A model generated the notes under the pieces. It ran no database searches. It was given only the letters and a program-made list of their open reading frames with translations, and was not told where the DNA came from. The position numbers and the translations under genes were made by a program. A stretch of DNA of 64,000 nt from Clostridiales bacterium (GTDB lineage Bacteria; Bacillota; Clostridia; Christensenellales; Borkfalkiaceae): NCBI GenBank assembly GCA_023667345.1, contig JAMPAF010000002.1, forward strand, positions 1 through 64,000, read 5' to 3'. Position 1 is the stretch's first letter. Every line of letters begins with the position of its first letter. This document shows positions 7,138 to 15,121 of this stretch, piece by piece.

Positions 7138-8040
7138 TTACTGCGCCTCCTTTTTGCTCATTAAATCTATATAATACTCCTCAAGTCCTAATTTGTTGCT
7201 CTTTATTTCCGCCACCGCAAAGCTGTTTTTCAGCATTAAACTTACGATTGCAGCCGTGTCGTCTGCGTTGTAAATTTTAAGGCTGTCCCCTTCCTCTTTC
7301 ACGGTGTAAAACATATCCCGCAAAACGCCCCGTGCGCCGCCGTTATCGTTCGTTTTAAGCGTTACATACGTGCGCGAGCGGGCTTCCATTTCAGGTGCGG
7401 ATATCTCGCAAACCATTTTGCCCCGCCTTATAATTCCGTAGTGCGTGGCTATCTTTTCGAGCTCGCCTAAAATGTGCGAGGATATCAGCACCGTACAGCC
7501 GTAATTTTTTGTTATGTCAACTAAAATTTCTCGCATTATGAGCATGCCGTCCGTATCGAGCCCGTTTATGGGTTCGTCCAAAATGAGCAGAGCGGGGTCG
7601 CCCAAAAGCGCCATCGCAATGCCTATGCGCTGCTTCATACCGAGAGAACAGTTCTTAAATTTTATACGGGCACTATCTTCCATTCTCACGGTTTTAAGCA
7701 CGCGCTTTATTTCGCTTTCGCGGTCGGGCAAGACCAAATTTATTGCCTGCATGGTTAAATTAGCCCAGACGCTCGAATCGGGAAAACAGCCCGCGTTTTC
7801 GATAAGCGCGCCCACCCGCGCCCTTACGCCCGCGTCTGTATGACTTTTTTCGAAAAGCTTAATTTCGCCGCTGTCGGGCACGAGATGCCCGCATATGAGC
7901 TTTTCCGTAGTGGACTTGCCCGAACCGTTTTCGCCTATAAACCCGTAAATCGCGCCTTGCGGCACGGTCATACAGAGGTTGTCGACGGCGTACATTCCGC
8001 GGAAACTTTTCGAAAGATTTGTAATTTCGATTGCGTTCAT
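7138..8040 (-). CDS. ABC transporter ATP-binding protein, BcrA-like (first copy)
   Basis: A 300-residue ATPase with Walker A GENGSGKST, signature CSLGMKQRIG, Walker B LLILDEPINGLD and SSHILGE. The start at 8040 (MNAIEITNLSKS) is preferred because it aligns with the paralogue's MNAIEIRNLSKN; an upstream in-frame start at 8061 adds seven residues and cannot be excluded. It heads the four-gene exporter operon, which is divergent from the TetR regulator. The likely role is efflux of a toxic compound. Confidence 0.85.
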   Translation of the reverse strand: MNAIEITNLSKSFRGMYAVDNLCMTVPQGAIYGFIGENGSGKSTTEKLICGHLVPDSGEIKLFEKSHTDAGVRARVGALIENAGCFPDSSVWANLTMQAINLVLPDRESEIKRVLKTVRMEDSARIKFKNCSLGMKQRIGIAMALLGDPALLILDEPINGLDTDGMLIMREILVDITKNYGCTVLISSHILGELEKIATHYGIIRRGKMVCEISAPEMEARSRTYVTLKTNDNGGARGVLRDMFYTVKEEGDSLKIYNADDTAAIVSLMLKNSFAVAEIKSNKLGLEEYYIDLMSKKEAQ

Positions 8041-8107
8041 AATTTTGTTTAAGAACCCCACATTTGTTGCTTTCTATTAAAAATAATAGTATAATGCAAA
8101 TGAAAAC

Positions 8108-8138
8108 AAAACAACATAAAAAAATTTTTCGTTGTTTT
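8108..8138. promoter_or_regulatory. Inverted repeat between the exporter operon and the TetR gene
   Basis: AAAACAAC (8108-8115) and GTTGTTTT (8131-8138) are perfect complements separated by 15 nt, in the 123-bp divergent intergenic region. TetR regulators bind palindromes at exactly such positions to repress both themselves and the exporter. Binding is inference. AT-rich sequence, including TATAAT at 8090-8095, fits a plus-strand promoter just upstream. Confidence 0.5.
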
Positions 8139-8163
8139 CTGAATAAATTTTAAGGAAAATTCA

Positions 8164-8742
8164 ATGAACAGGTCTGAATCAAAGTTCCACAACACGGCAG
8201 TAAAGTTCGATAAAGCGCTTTTGGAACTGTTGGAAATTAAAGATTTTACGGAAATTTCGATTAAAGATATTTGCGAAAAGGCGGGCGTGAACCGCTCTAC
8301 CTTTTATCTGCATTACGATAATACGTACGATTTGTTGCAAGAAACACAGAATTACATAATGGACAATTTTCTGAAAAGTTTCGGCGGGAAGTCGATGCCC
8401 AAAGATTTGACCGCCGTTCCGAAAGAGGAGCTGAATTTTATTTCGCTTGAATACCTTGTGCCCTATCTTAAATTTATCGAGGAAAATAAAAGAGTATTTA
8501 AAGTGTATATGCAGAATTTGCATAATTTCGACAGCAACGTGACGAGTGAATTTTTTCTGAACGAGGTTTTCGTCCCCATATTAAAAAAGAACGGCGTTAC
8601 AGATAAGACTGCCGCCGACTATATGATGAGATATTATCTGATGGGAATTACGGCTATTGTAGCCGAATGGGTAAAACGTGATTGTGGCGACGACATACTT
8701 TTTTTATGTGAAATTATTAATACGTGCGTGCGCCCTTTGTAA
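8164..8742 (+). CDS. TetR/AcrR-family transcriptional regulator
   Basis: A 192-residue regulator. The N-terminal helix-turn-helix is at about residues 27-48 (FTEISIKDICEKAGVNRSTF), followed by the typical YLHYDNTYDLLQE helix. The larger C-terminal part, roughly residues 60-190, is ligand-binding and resembles the C-terminal TetR domain found in dhaS-like regulators. Start ATG at 8164 follows AAGGAAAATTCA. Divergent position suggests that it controls the ABC exporters at 4611-8040. Confidence 0.85.
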   Translation: MNRSESKFHNTAVKFDKALLELLEIKDFTEISIKDICEKAGVNRSTFYLHYDNTYDLLQETQNYIMDNFLKSFGGKSMPKDLTAVPKEELNFISLEYLVPYLKFIEENKRVFKVYMQNLHNFDSNVTSEFFLNEVFVPILKKNGVTDKTAADYMMRYYLMGITAIVAEWVKRDCGDDILFLCEIINTCVRPL

Positions 8743-8748
8743 TATATA

Positions 8749-8907
8749 CTACTTCTTGTCGTCCATTATAATCGCGTCGATTTTAATAACCGCGTCGTCG
8801 CGGATATCGAGGCACTTGCCGCAGTTATCGCAGATTTTGTTTTCGTCCAAATCGCAGATTTCGCACTCTCCGCAACCGTCGCATATTTTATCGTCGTCAA
8901 AACGCAC
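8749..8907 (-). CDS. Small cysteine-rich protein, metal or Fe-S binding candidate
   Basis: A 52-residue acidic frame with seven cysteines: a CxxCxxCxxC block (CDGCGECEIC, near residues 9-18) and a CxxCxxC block (CDNCGKC, near residues 26-32), then the charged tail IKIDAIIMDDKK and a stop at 8749-8751. The codon pattern makes it a real gene. The only start in frame is GTG at 8907 with weak AGGCGG upstream. The strong AAAGGAG ribosome site points instead at ATG 8924, which is out of frame by one base. A one-base deletion near 8920 or a frameshift would reconcile them. Function unknown. Confidence 0.6.
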   Translation of the reverse strand: MRFDDDKICDGCGECEICDLDENKICDNCGKCLDIRDDAVIKIDAIIMDDKK

Positions 8908-8993
8908 TCGCCGCCTAAGTTCATAATCTTGCTCCTTTGCCTATACTTTACTCAATTTTTTTGATAAAGTCAATAAAAAATTTTAAAATTTTT

Positions 8994-9032
8994 AAACAAA
9001 AGTTTGCTTTTTTGTTTTTTATATGCTATACT
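8994..9032 (+). promoter_or_regulatory. lexA promoter with candidate LexA box
   Basis: TTGCTT (9004-9009) and TATACT (9027-9032) are 17 bp apart. AAACAAAAGTTT (8994-9005) is a perfect dyad of the AAC-N4-GTT type that overlaps the -35 element and resembles degenerate Gram-positive LexA boxes (GAAC-N4-GTTC). Autorepression of lexA is established in the family; this specific site is inferred. Confidence 0.5.
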
Positions 9033-9051
9033 ACCGTCAGGAGATAAAATT

Positions 9052-9645
9052 ATGGCGAAAAAGAAGTACAGCGACGAAGCCGTTTTGGCTTATATTTTAG
9101 ACTACATACAGGAGTACGGCTATGCGCCCGCGGTGCGCGATATCTGCAAGGGTTGCAATATTCCCTCCACCGCGACTTGCTTTACAATAATAAACAGACT
9201 TGCCGAGCAAGGCTTGATTGAAAAGAGCAAGGTCGGCGAAAACAAGCGCCGCGCTATGACCGTTCGGCAGAACGCCGTTAAAATTCCTTTGATAGGTACG
9301 GTTGCCGCCGGCGAACCCATTTTCGCGCAGGAAAATTACGAGGACTTTTTCTCCGTTCCCTCAAATATGTTCGGTACCGACGATATGTTTATGTTGACGG
9401 TTAAAGGCAACTCGATGATAAAAATCGGTATGTTCAACGGCGATAAAATTATTGTGAGAAAGCAGGAAACAGCCGATAACGGCGATATCGTCGTCGCATT
9501 AGTCGAGGACAGCGCGACGGTAAAGCGGTTTTTCAAGCGCGACGGCAAATTTATTCTGCACCCCGAAAACGACGATATGGAGGACTTTGTTTTCGACGAG
9601 GTTTCCATTCTCGGCAAAGTCGTCGGTCTTATAAGAAGTATTTAA
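9052..9645 (+). CDS. lexA: LexA repressor
   Basis: A 197-residue SOS repressor. A winged helix covers residues 1-65 (YGYAPAVRDICKGCNIPSTA). The self-cleavage site Ala86-Gly87 (TVAAGEP) and catalytic Ser121 (GNSMIKIG) and Lys158 (ATVKRFF) are intact. The ATG at 9052 has CAGGAGA upstream; the longer in-frame TTG at 9004 lies inside the promoter and is not the start. RecA-stimulated self-cleavage would release the SOS genes. It is convergent with rluB. Confidence 0.93.
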   Translation: MAKKKYSDEAVLAYILDYIQEYGYAPAVRDICKGCNIPSTATCFTIINRLAEQGLIEKSKVGENKRRAMTVRQNAVKIPLIGTVAAGEPIFAQENYEDFFSVPSNMFGTDDMFMLTVKGNSMIKIGMFNGDKIIVRKQETADNGDIVVALVEDSATVKRFFKRDGKFILHPENDDMEDFVFDEVSILGKVVGLIRSI

Positions 9646-9653
9646 AAATTAAA

Positions 9654-9686
9654 AGAGAAGCTTTCAATCTAAGCCTCTCTTTTTTT
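9654..9686. terminator. Bidirectional terminator between lexA and rluB
   Basis: A 10-bp stem with one mismatch (AGAGAAGCTT 9654-9663 and AAGCCTCTCT 9671-9680) has a 7-nt loop and a T-run on the plus side, and an A-rich flank on the other side. It can serve both convergent genes. Confidence 0.8.
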
Positions 9687-9689
9687 ATT

Positions 9690-10388
9690 TTATATGGATA
9701 ACAGATACGCGACTTCCTGCTTTGAAAGCTTGCGGTATGCGCCGCGGTCGAGCCCGCGCAAGGTTATCTCGCCTATCTTAATGCGCTTTAAAAGCGTAAC
9801 TTCCCTGCCGATTGCCTCGAACATTTTTCTCACCTCGCGGTTTTTGCCCTCGGTTATCGTCACGTGAATTTTGGTGTACTCCTTGTTGGTTTCCACAATG
9901 TGCGCCTTGCATTTTTTGGTAACGTAGCCGCCTATATCTACGCCGCTTCGTATGGGATTAAGCCCCGCCTCGGTGATTGTGCCCTCTATTTTAACGAGGT
10001 AGGTTTTGGGCACCTCGTTCGAGGGGTGCGTCAAGTGCTGTGCGAGTGCGCCGTCGGTCGTTAAAATGAGCAAGCCTTCGCTGTCGTAGTCGAGCCTGCC
10101 GACGGGGTAAATTCTGCCCGAGCCTTGCGGCATTAAATCGAGCACCGTCTTTCTGCCCTTCTCGTCGCGCACCGAGCAAATATAGCCCTTCGGCTTATTT
10201 AAGATATAATATTCGTTTTTCTTGACGTTTACGGGCGAGCCGTTCACCGTTACGGTATCGTCGTCACCGATGTCGGCGCCTATTTGCGCGGGTCTGCCGT
10301 TAATGGAAACCACGCCGCTTTCGATAAGTTTGTCGCACTCTCTGCGCGAAGCCACGCCGCACGCCGCAAGGAATTTGTTTATTCTCAT
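9690..10388 (-). CDS. rluB: rRNA pseudouridine synthase, RluB/RsuA family
   Basis: A 232-residue enzyme. An S4 RNA-binding domain occupies residues 1-60 (MRINKFLAACGVASRRE). The catalytic domain contains GRLDYDSEGLL with the nucleophilic Asp near residue 100, NKPKGYICS, and a KNREVRKMFEAIG motif near the C-terminus. It isomerises uridine to pseudouridine in 23S rRNA helix 89 (RluB) or in 16S rRNA (RsuA). RluB is favoured because in Firmicutes the gene sits in the scp-dac cluster, as here. Confidence 0.9.
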   Translation of the reverse strand: MRINKFLAACGVASRRECDKLIESGVVSINGRPAQIGADIGDDDTVTVNGSPVNVKKNEYYILNKPKGYICSVRDEKGRKTVLDLMPQGSGRIYPVGRLDYDSEGLLILTTDGALAQHLTHPSNEVPKTYLVKIEGTITEAGLNPIRSGVDIGGYVTKKCKAHIVETNKEYTKIHVTITEGKNREVRKMFEAIGREVTLLKRIKIGEITLRGLDRGAYRKLSKQEVAYLLSI

Positions 10389-10412
10389 AAATTTTCAACT
10401 TTAATTTGTACT

Positions 10413-11411
10413 TTAATTAATAGTATACAAATTGCGGCTGAAAATCAAGTTATTTTCGCAATAAATTTCAAGCTTTGCAAGCGCGTTTTTGTCGTCTGCG
10501 GCACACACTTCGAATTTGAGTTCCTTGCCCCTCTCCGCGAGAATTTTGCAGTCGCTGTCGAGCGAGCACCGCTTGCCGTTATACTCGAAAACTCTGTCCG
10601 CACCGACCGTTTCGAGGCTATATTTTGCAAAGCAAGAGTTTATTATCGAGGCGCTCCGCTCATACATATCGTAGCAGTTTAAAACCACGCAGACAACGTT
10701 CATATTTTCGCGTTCCGAGGAAGAGACGAGACATCTGCCCGCCTTTTTCGTGTAGCCGGTCTTTACGCCGTTTGCGCCGTCGAGCGACGATAAAAGTTTG
10801 TTTTTATTTAAAAAATTTCTGAAATCGCCGCTGTAATGTTTTGTCGAAACAACCTCTTTAAAGGTTTGATTGTTCATTGCGTGGCGGGCGATATTGCACA
10901 AATCTCTTGCCGTCGTGTAGTGCTCCTCGTCCGGCAAGCCGCTGGGGTTTTTGAAATGCGTGTTTTTTGCGCCGAGCTCGCTTGACCGTTCGTTCATTTT
11001 TTCGACGAACCTTTCGACCGAACCGCTGTGGTGCACGGCGAGCGCGCAAGCCGCGTCGTTGCCCGAGCGCAGCATAAGCCCGTACAGTAAATCTTTAACC
11101 GAAATCTGTTCGCCGTATTTCAGATAAATGCTCGACCCTTCCACACCCACGGCGATGTCGGGCACGGTTATAACCTCACTTAAATCGCAATCCTCTGCGA
11201 CGAGCAGCGCCGTCATTATCTTCGTCGTGCTCGCCATGGGCAGTTTTGCGTCGATATTTTTTGCGTGCAGAATTGTTCCGCTTTCAAGTTCCATTGCAAT
11301 CTCGGCAACGCCGTCCGCGGCGGCTTTAACCGTGCCGCCCGATAAAGGCGCTGAAATTATTATCGCAAGGCAGAGCCCGACTGCAAAAACCTTTAAAAAT
11401 TTTTTAAACAT
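10413..11411 (-). CDS. D-alanyl-D-alanine carboxypeptidase (PBP5/DacF family)
   Basis: A serine peptidase of about 332 residues that trims peptidoglycan pentapeptides. Motifs are visible: SxxK (STTK), SGN and KTG (GVKTGYTKKAG). An N-terminal signal sequence (MFKKFLKVFAVGLCLAIIIS) fits ATG 11411; a TTG at 11432 is preceded by GGGGGA and would add seven residues. The C-terminal segment is shorter than in PBP5. It overlaps ytfJ by 8 nt. Sporulation or cortex-related use is inferred from context. A second gene is at 16566-17741. Confidence 0.88.
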   Translation of the reverse strand: MFKKFLKVFAVGLCLAIIISAPLSGGTVKAAADGVAEIAMELESGTILHAKNIDAKLPMASTTKIMTALLVAEDCDLSEVITVPDIAVGVEGSSIYLKYGEQISVKDLLYGLMLRSGNDAACALAVHHSGSVERFVEKMNERSSELGAKNTHFKNPSGLPDEEHYTTARDLCNIARHAMNNQTFKEVVSTKHYSGDFRNFLNKNKLLSSLDGANGVKTGYTKKAGRCLVSSSERENMNVVCVVLNCYDMYERSASIINSCFAKYSLETVGADRVFEYNGKRCSLDSDCKILAERGKELKFEVCAADDKNALAKLEIYCENNLIFSRNLYTIN

Positions 11412-11778
11412 TGTCTGAAAGTTTGTGAACAAGTTCCCCCGTCTTTTCTATAAGCGTGTCAATCGCGCCCTCTTCGAGTTTTAAAAGGCGGCACTTCTTG
11501 CCGTCGTCAACCAAAAAGCCCTTTGGATTTACGGTAATTACCGTGCCGTTGCCGCCGGCAAGCTTGAAGCCGTCCGCCTCGCGGAAGGTCTTAACGTCGC
11601 CGTATTCTCCGCCTCCGCCCAAATTTACCACTGTAACCGACGAAAGCGGAATGACCTGCGCTCCGCTTGCTGTGGTTATGGGCTCGCCTATCACCGTGTC
11701 GGCGTCGGCTATCTTTTCGATGGGCAGAGCGGGCTTTTCGAAGCCTTCGTTTTGTGTGGTTTTAATTTTAGTTTTCAT
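11404..11778 (-). CDS. ytfJ: Sporulation protein YtfJ (GerW family)
   Basis: A 124-residue soluble protein. The family pattern is GEPITTASGAQVIPLSS near residue 32, a Gly-rich loop NLGGGGEYG, then GGNGTVITVNPKGFLV and a short amphipathic C-terminus. YtfJ/GerW is needed for normal spore germination in Bacillus; here the family is recognised from sequence. It overlaps ytfI by 11 nt and the dac gene by 8 nt, so the three are one transcript. Start ATG at 11778 follows GGGGGAAAATTA. Confidence 0.85.
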   Translation of the reverse strand: MKTKIKTTQNEGFEKPALPIEKIADADTVIGEPITTASGAQVIPLSSVTVVNLGGGGEYGDVKTFREADGFKLAGGNGTVITVNPKGFLVDDGKKCRLLKLEEGAIDTLIEKTGELVHKLSDNV

Positions 11779-12292
11779 TAATTTTCCCCCAATAGAATAT
11801 AATCAAAAGCTTTAAAAGCGTAATTACGTTAATTACGCCCGCAAGCTTTAAGTAATAGTTTACTCCGTCGTGCTCGTAGTTAAAAAGCGTGTAATTTCTG
11901 AGTTTGGTCTTGCCGCCGTTGACTTTTACGAAAGTATATACGGCGTTTGTCGCCGCGCCGTTTGCAAGCGCGACATAGGCGTTATCCGGATTTTGCAGAC
12001 CGTAGTCGCCGAGCTGAACAATCTTCGTAATGCAAAGACTGTTAAAAATTTTCAGCCAGTTAGGCGGCGTCATAAGCTTGTCTTTGTCCTTTTCCTTTTC
12101 GTCCTTCGCTTTATCTTCCGTTTTAGGCGGCTTTTCTGTGTTTGCGTTCAGAATTGTAAACAGTCTGTACAAAGTTACGTTAATGCTTGCGTACCTTTCC
12201 GCGGTGGACGCGTATACGTAGCTTACGATATGCACCGGAAAAACGGCTATTAAAAACACTATTGCCGAAATGTAAACAAGCGCCTCACTCAC
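11768..12292 (-). CDS. YtfI-like protein (DUF2953)
   Basis: A roughly 174-residue protein with one membrane segment (about residues 4-22) and a charged Lys/Glu/Asp-rich linker, then a region with QLGDYGLQNPDNAYVALANG typical of DUF2953. DUF2953 proteins sit immediately upstream of ytfJ in many spore formers. The start is uncertain: GTG at 12292 is used because the longer TTG-initiated frame (12412) would run through two minus-strand terminators. Function unknown. Confidence 0.6.
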   Translation of the reverse strand: MSEALVYISAIVFLIAVFPVHIVSYVYASTAERYASINVTLYRLFTILNANTEKPPKTEDKAKDEKEKDKDKLMTPPNWLKIFNSLCITKIVQLGDYGLQNPDNAYVALANGAATNAVYTFVKVNGGKTKLRNYTLFNYEHDGVNYYLKLAGVINVITLLKLLIIFYWGKINEN

Positions 12293-12333
12293 AAAAGTAT
12301 TATCTGTAATAAAAATATTATTATACAAAAAAC

Positions 12334-12360
12334 GCCCGACGGCTGAAATGGCCGTCGGGC
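12334..12360 (-). terminator. Perfect 10-bp terminator hairpin
   Basis: GCCCGACGGC (12334-12343) and GCCGTCGGGC (12351-12360) pair perfectly around a 7-nt loop; on the minus strand TTTTTT follows. This is a second, stronger terminator after the one at 12393-12422, so transcription from the scp side is cut twice before ytfI. Confidence 0.75.
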
Positions 12361-12392
12361 ACGCGCTTAAAGAAGCTAAAACAAGCAAAAAT

Positions 12393-12422
12393 AAAAAGCC
12401 GTTCACACACAAACGGCTTTTT
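12393..12422 (-). terminator. Terminator behind the orphan membrane gene
   Basis: An 11-bp stem (AAAAAGCCGTT with AACGGCTTTTT) encloses an 8-nt CA-rich loop, 18 bp after the stop of the gene at 12440, and is followed by T-rich sequence on the minus strand. Confidence 0.75.
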
Positions 12423-12439
12423 TGAGGTATTTCTATATT

Positions 12440-12823
12440 CTAAATTTTAAATCCTTTCACAATAAATATTAAGCCTCTAATCAATATTGTAATAATAAAT
12501 ATCCCTACACATACTCTTGCAATGATTGAAGCAACAATATTCATTAAAATTATATTCCAAATACAGAAAATAACTGTTAAAATTAAAGATATATTTACTA
12601 TAAACGATAGTACAACCACACTAAGCGGCATTGCATCATTTAAGCCGAGAAAAAACACCTTTTTGTAAAAGCGATAGCCAAAGTATGGATATTCCTCTTT
12701 AATCTTTTTCCAACTTTTTTTAGTACCGTTATGCCTTACTGACAACATCATTAAACCGCTTAGTATTGTCCATAAAATGAAACAAGCAACAATTGCAACA
12801 ATTGAATTGACTAAATTCAACAC
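12440..12823 (-). CDS. Orphan membrane protein
   Basis: A 127-residue, strongly hydrophobic protein with membrane segments near residues 5-28, 64-88 and 92-122 and a short basic loop (RHNGTKKSWKKIKEEYP) between the first two. Start is GTG at 12823 with AAAGGTGAT upstream. It separates scpB from ytfI, which are neighbours in related genomes. Its AT-richness and own terminators suggest a late arrival. No homology recognised. Confidence 0.6.
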   Translation of the reverse strand: MLNLVNSIVAIVACFILWTILSGLMMLSVRHNGTKKSWKKIKEEYPYFGYRFYKKVFFLGLNDAMPLSVVVLSFIVNISLILTVIFCIWNIILMNIVASIIARVCVGIFIITILIRGLIFIVKGFKI

Positions 12824-12898
12824 TTAATCACCTTTTAATTAAACAAATTAAATAATTTTTGCATAACATGGCACCTGCGGTTCCTAAAATTCCAGTTC

Positions 12899-13615
12899 TT
12901 ACTTTATCTTTATAATATTTTCTTCACCGTCCAAAAATTCGGGCACCTCGTATCCCTCTTCGGTTTTGGGCGCGGGTTTTTCGGGTTCCGCGCTTTCCTG
13001 CCCCTCTTTTTCGCTCTCTTCGTCCTCGCCGTTGTAAACGTCCTTTTTGTAGAGGTAATTGCCGCCTTCCTCTTCCTTTAAAATCGTGTCGTTGAGTTCG
13101 GCAATCTGCTTCATAAGTTCGTCGTAGTCGGGCAGTTCGTCAATGGAATTTAATTTAAATCTCTTTAAAAAGTTGTCCGTCGTGGTGTAGAGAATGGGCT
13201 TGCCGACGGCGTCCCTTCTGCCGCACGGCTCTATCATACCGAGCTCCAAAAGCGTATGCACGGCGTAGTCGCAGTTTACCTGCCTTATATCTTCCAAATC
13301 ACCCTTTGTTACGGGCTGTTTGTAGGCGATAATCGCGGCGCACTCCAAAATGGTTTTGGTGAATTCCTTTTCCTTTATGGGCGTCAAAACGTCGGAAATC
13401 TGCTGTTTGTAGGCGGGGTTGGAAGCAAACTGAACTTTGCCGTTAAACGTAAGAAGCTGTATGCCCCTTTCCGCGGTATACTTGTCTTTCAGCTCGGCAA
13501 CGGCGGCGTTTACTTCCTTTAACGTGCAGCCGAGCTTTTCGATTATGTACTTTACGGGTACCGCCTCGCCCGAAGCGAAAACTATGCCCTCAATTATATT
13601 CGTCAAATTGTTCAT
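12899..13615 (-). CDS. scpB: Segregation and condensation protein B
   Basis: A 238-residue winged-helix protein of the SMC-ScpA-ScpB condensin. Typical features are the start NIIEGIVFASGEAVPV, the KEFTKTILECAAIIAYKQPVTK block around residue 85, and the GRRDAVGKPILYTTT strand. The C-terminal 60 residues are acidic (EDEESEKEGQES) and longer than the fold needs. It overlaps scpA by 26 nt and would be coupled. In the complex it dimerises and binds ScpA. Confidence 0.92.
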   Translation of the reverse strand: MNNLTNIIEGIVFASGEAVPVKYIIEKLGCTLKEVNAAVAELKDKYTAERGIQLLTFNGKVQFASNPAYKQQISDVLTPIKEKEFTKTILECAAIIAYKQPVTKGDLEDIRQVNCDYAVHTLLELGMIEPCGRRDAVGKPILYTTTDNFLKRFKLNSIDELPDYDELMKQIAELNDTILKEEEGGNYLYKKDVYNGEDEESEKEGQESAEPEKPAPKTEEGYEVPEFLDGEENIIKIK

Positions 13616-14408
13616 TGTTCACGTCCTTTAAATCCGCGTCGGGATTGCGTTTTATCGTAATGTTTCCGAATGTGTCGGGCTGCTCTACAAGCACGTACTG
13701 GAATTTAAGCATTTCCAAAAGCGCCTGAAAGGTCGTTATTACCTCGTTTCGGGAAAAGCTTGCAAACAGCTCTTCGAAGTTAAATTCTTCCCTCACTAAA
13801 AGCAGTTCGCGGATGAATACAACCCTCTCCTGCACGGTGTATTCGTCCTTCGGAATTTCCTTTATGTTTTCCTTTTCGCGCTGCATGCTCTCGTTGCGAA
13901 GCAGAAGGTTTGCAAACGCCTGCAACATCGCGTCGACCGAAAAATCCTTGTATACTATTTTTACCTTACTTATTTCCTTGTCGGGCTCCTTGAAAAAGTA
14001 ACCGACCGTTTCAAGACTTTTTAGCTTCGGCGTGCGTTCCTTTATTAGCTCGAATTCACGCTGTTTAAGCTGTTCGATAAGCTCCTGCTGTTCGTCCTCC
14101 GCGCCGCCTATCTCCTCGCCGTCAATCTCCACGGGAGGTACAAGCGATTTGGACTTTATGTAAATAATCTGCGCCGCCATGGCAAGGTATTCGCTCTCCT
14201 TGTCGACGTCACGGCTGGGCTGGGTTTTCATATACTCGATATAGTCGAGGAATTGCTCGGTTACCTTTGATACGAAAATATCGTCTATATTTATCTTGTT
14301 TATGTTGATTAAGTGCAACAGTAAATCGAGCGGTCCTTCGAAATCGTCTAAGACGGTATCGTAGTCCACTACCGATTCAAAATTTTCGTACTTCGGGTCA
14401 AGGCTCAT
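13590..14408 (-). CDS. scpA: Segregation and condensation protein A
   Basis: A 272-residue kleisin that bridges SMC heads. The N-terminal pattern DDFEGPLDLLLHLI (near residues 20-33) followed by INIDDIFVSKVTEQFLDYI and the C-terminal winged helix (FASFSRNEVITTFQALLEML) are diagnostic. ATG 14408 overlaps the stop of the protease gene as ATGA and is preferred over the GTG at 14429. Confidence 0.93.
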   Translation of the reverse strand: MSLDPKYENFESVVDYDTVLDDFEGPLDLLLHLININKINIDDIFVSKVTEQFLDYIEYMKTQPSRDVDKESEYLAMAAQIIYIKSKSLVPPVEIDGEEIGGAEDEQQELIEQLKQREFELIKERTPKLKSLETVGYFFKEPDKEISKVKIVYKDFSVDAMLQAFANLLLRNESMQREKENIKEIPKDEYTVQERVVFIRELLLVREEFNFEELFASFSRNEVITTFQALLEMLKFQYVLVEQPDTFGNITIKRNPDADLKDVNNEQFDEYN

Positions 14409-15121
14409 AATTTTAAAATCCAACCCCACGCCGCAGTTATGGGGAATCCTATAATATTTTCAGCAAACCAACCGACGTAGCCGAGTATATCGAAATATCC
14501 GACTATCGTTGCGGCACGCGTTCCCGGTATATACCCGATTATAAAGTCGCAGATAAAGCTTTCGATAATCAGAATAATCAAAATCAACTGTCCGTAATTG
14601 CGCAAAAACTTCTGTACGGGGTTAATCTGTCTCGTCGTCGCTTCCACCACTCTGAACCCGTCGAGAGGGTAAAGCGGCAAAAGATTGAACACGAAAGAAT
14701 ACAGACTGTACGCAAAAATAAGATAGAATATGCACTCCAAAAAGTAGCAGATATAAACCGCAAACGTGCTCTTCGGAATAAAAAACGCGTACACGAGCGC
14801 ATATAAAAGATATGCGATAAAGGCTATTATGTAGTTTACGATTACCCCCGCGATAGCCGTCGTGAACATACCTTTTTTATAGCTTCGGAAATTGCCCGGC
14901 TCCACGGGCACGGGCTTTGCCCAACCGAACCCGACCAATGCGCACAGCACATACCCCATCGGGTCGATATGCTTGAAAGGGTTGAGCGTGAGCCGCCCGC
15001 GCATCTTTGCCGTCGGGTCGCCGTTTTTATACGCGACGAACGCGTGAGCGTACTCGTGCGGGGCAAAGACGAATATTACGGCGATTAAGCTTGCAAGAAA
15101 GTAAATTATTTCTTCTAACAT
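14405..15121 (-). CDS. Site-2-type zinc metalloprotease (M50 family)
   Basis: A 238-residue membrane protein with zinc-binding HEYAH (near residue 23) and a second motif LYPLDGFRV that supplies the third ligand Asp. At least five hydrophobic segments are visible. The family cleaves substrates within membranes, as SpoIVFB does, but this gene is the small YwhC-like type found beside lysA and scpA; its substrate is not predictable. It abuts lysA. Confidence 0.85.
   Translation of the reverse strand: MLEEIIYFLASLIAVIFVFAPHEYAHAFVAYKNGDPTAKMRGRLTLNPFKHIDPMGYVLCALVGFGWAKPVPVEPGNFRSYKKGMFTTAIAGVIVNYIIAFIAYLLYALVYAFFIPKSTFAVYICYFLECIFYLIFAYSLYSFVFNLLPLYPLDGFRVVEATTRQINPVQKFLRNYGQLILIILIIESFICDFIIGYIPGTRAATIVGYFDILGYVGWFAENIIGFPITAAWGWILKL

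Noticed and set aside
8678..8926. Plus-strand 82-residue reading frame opposite the cysteine-rich gene
   Set aside because: It overlaps the end of the TetR gene and has no ribosome site; the minus-strand cysteine pattern shows the real coding frame.
12292..12412. Longer N-terminus of the ytfI-like gene starting at 12412
   Set aside because: It would read through two minus-strand terminators, one of which contains the putative TTG start.
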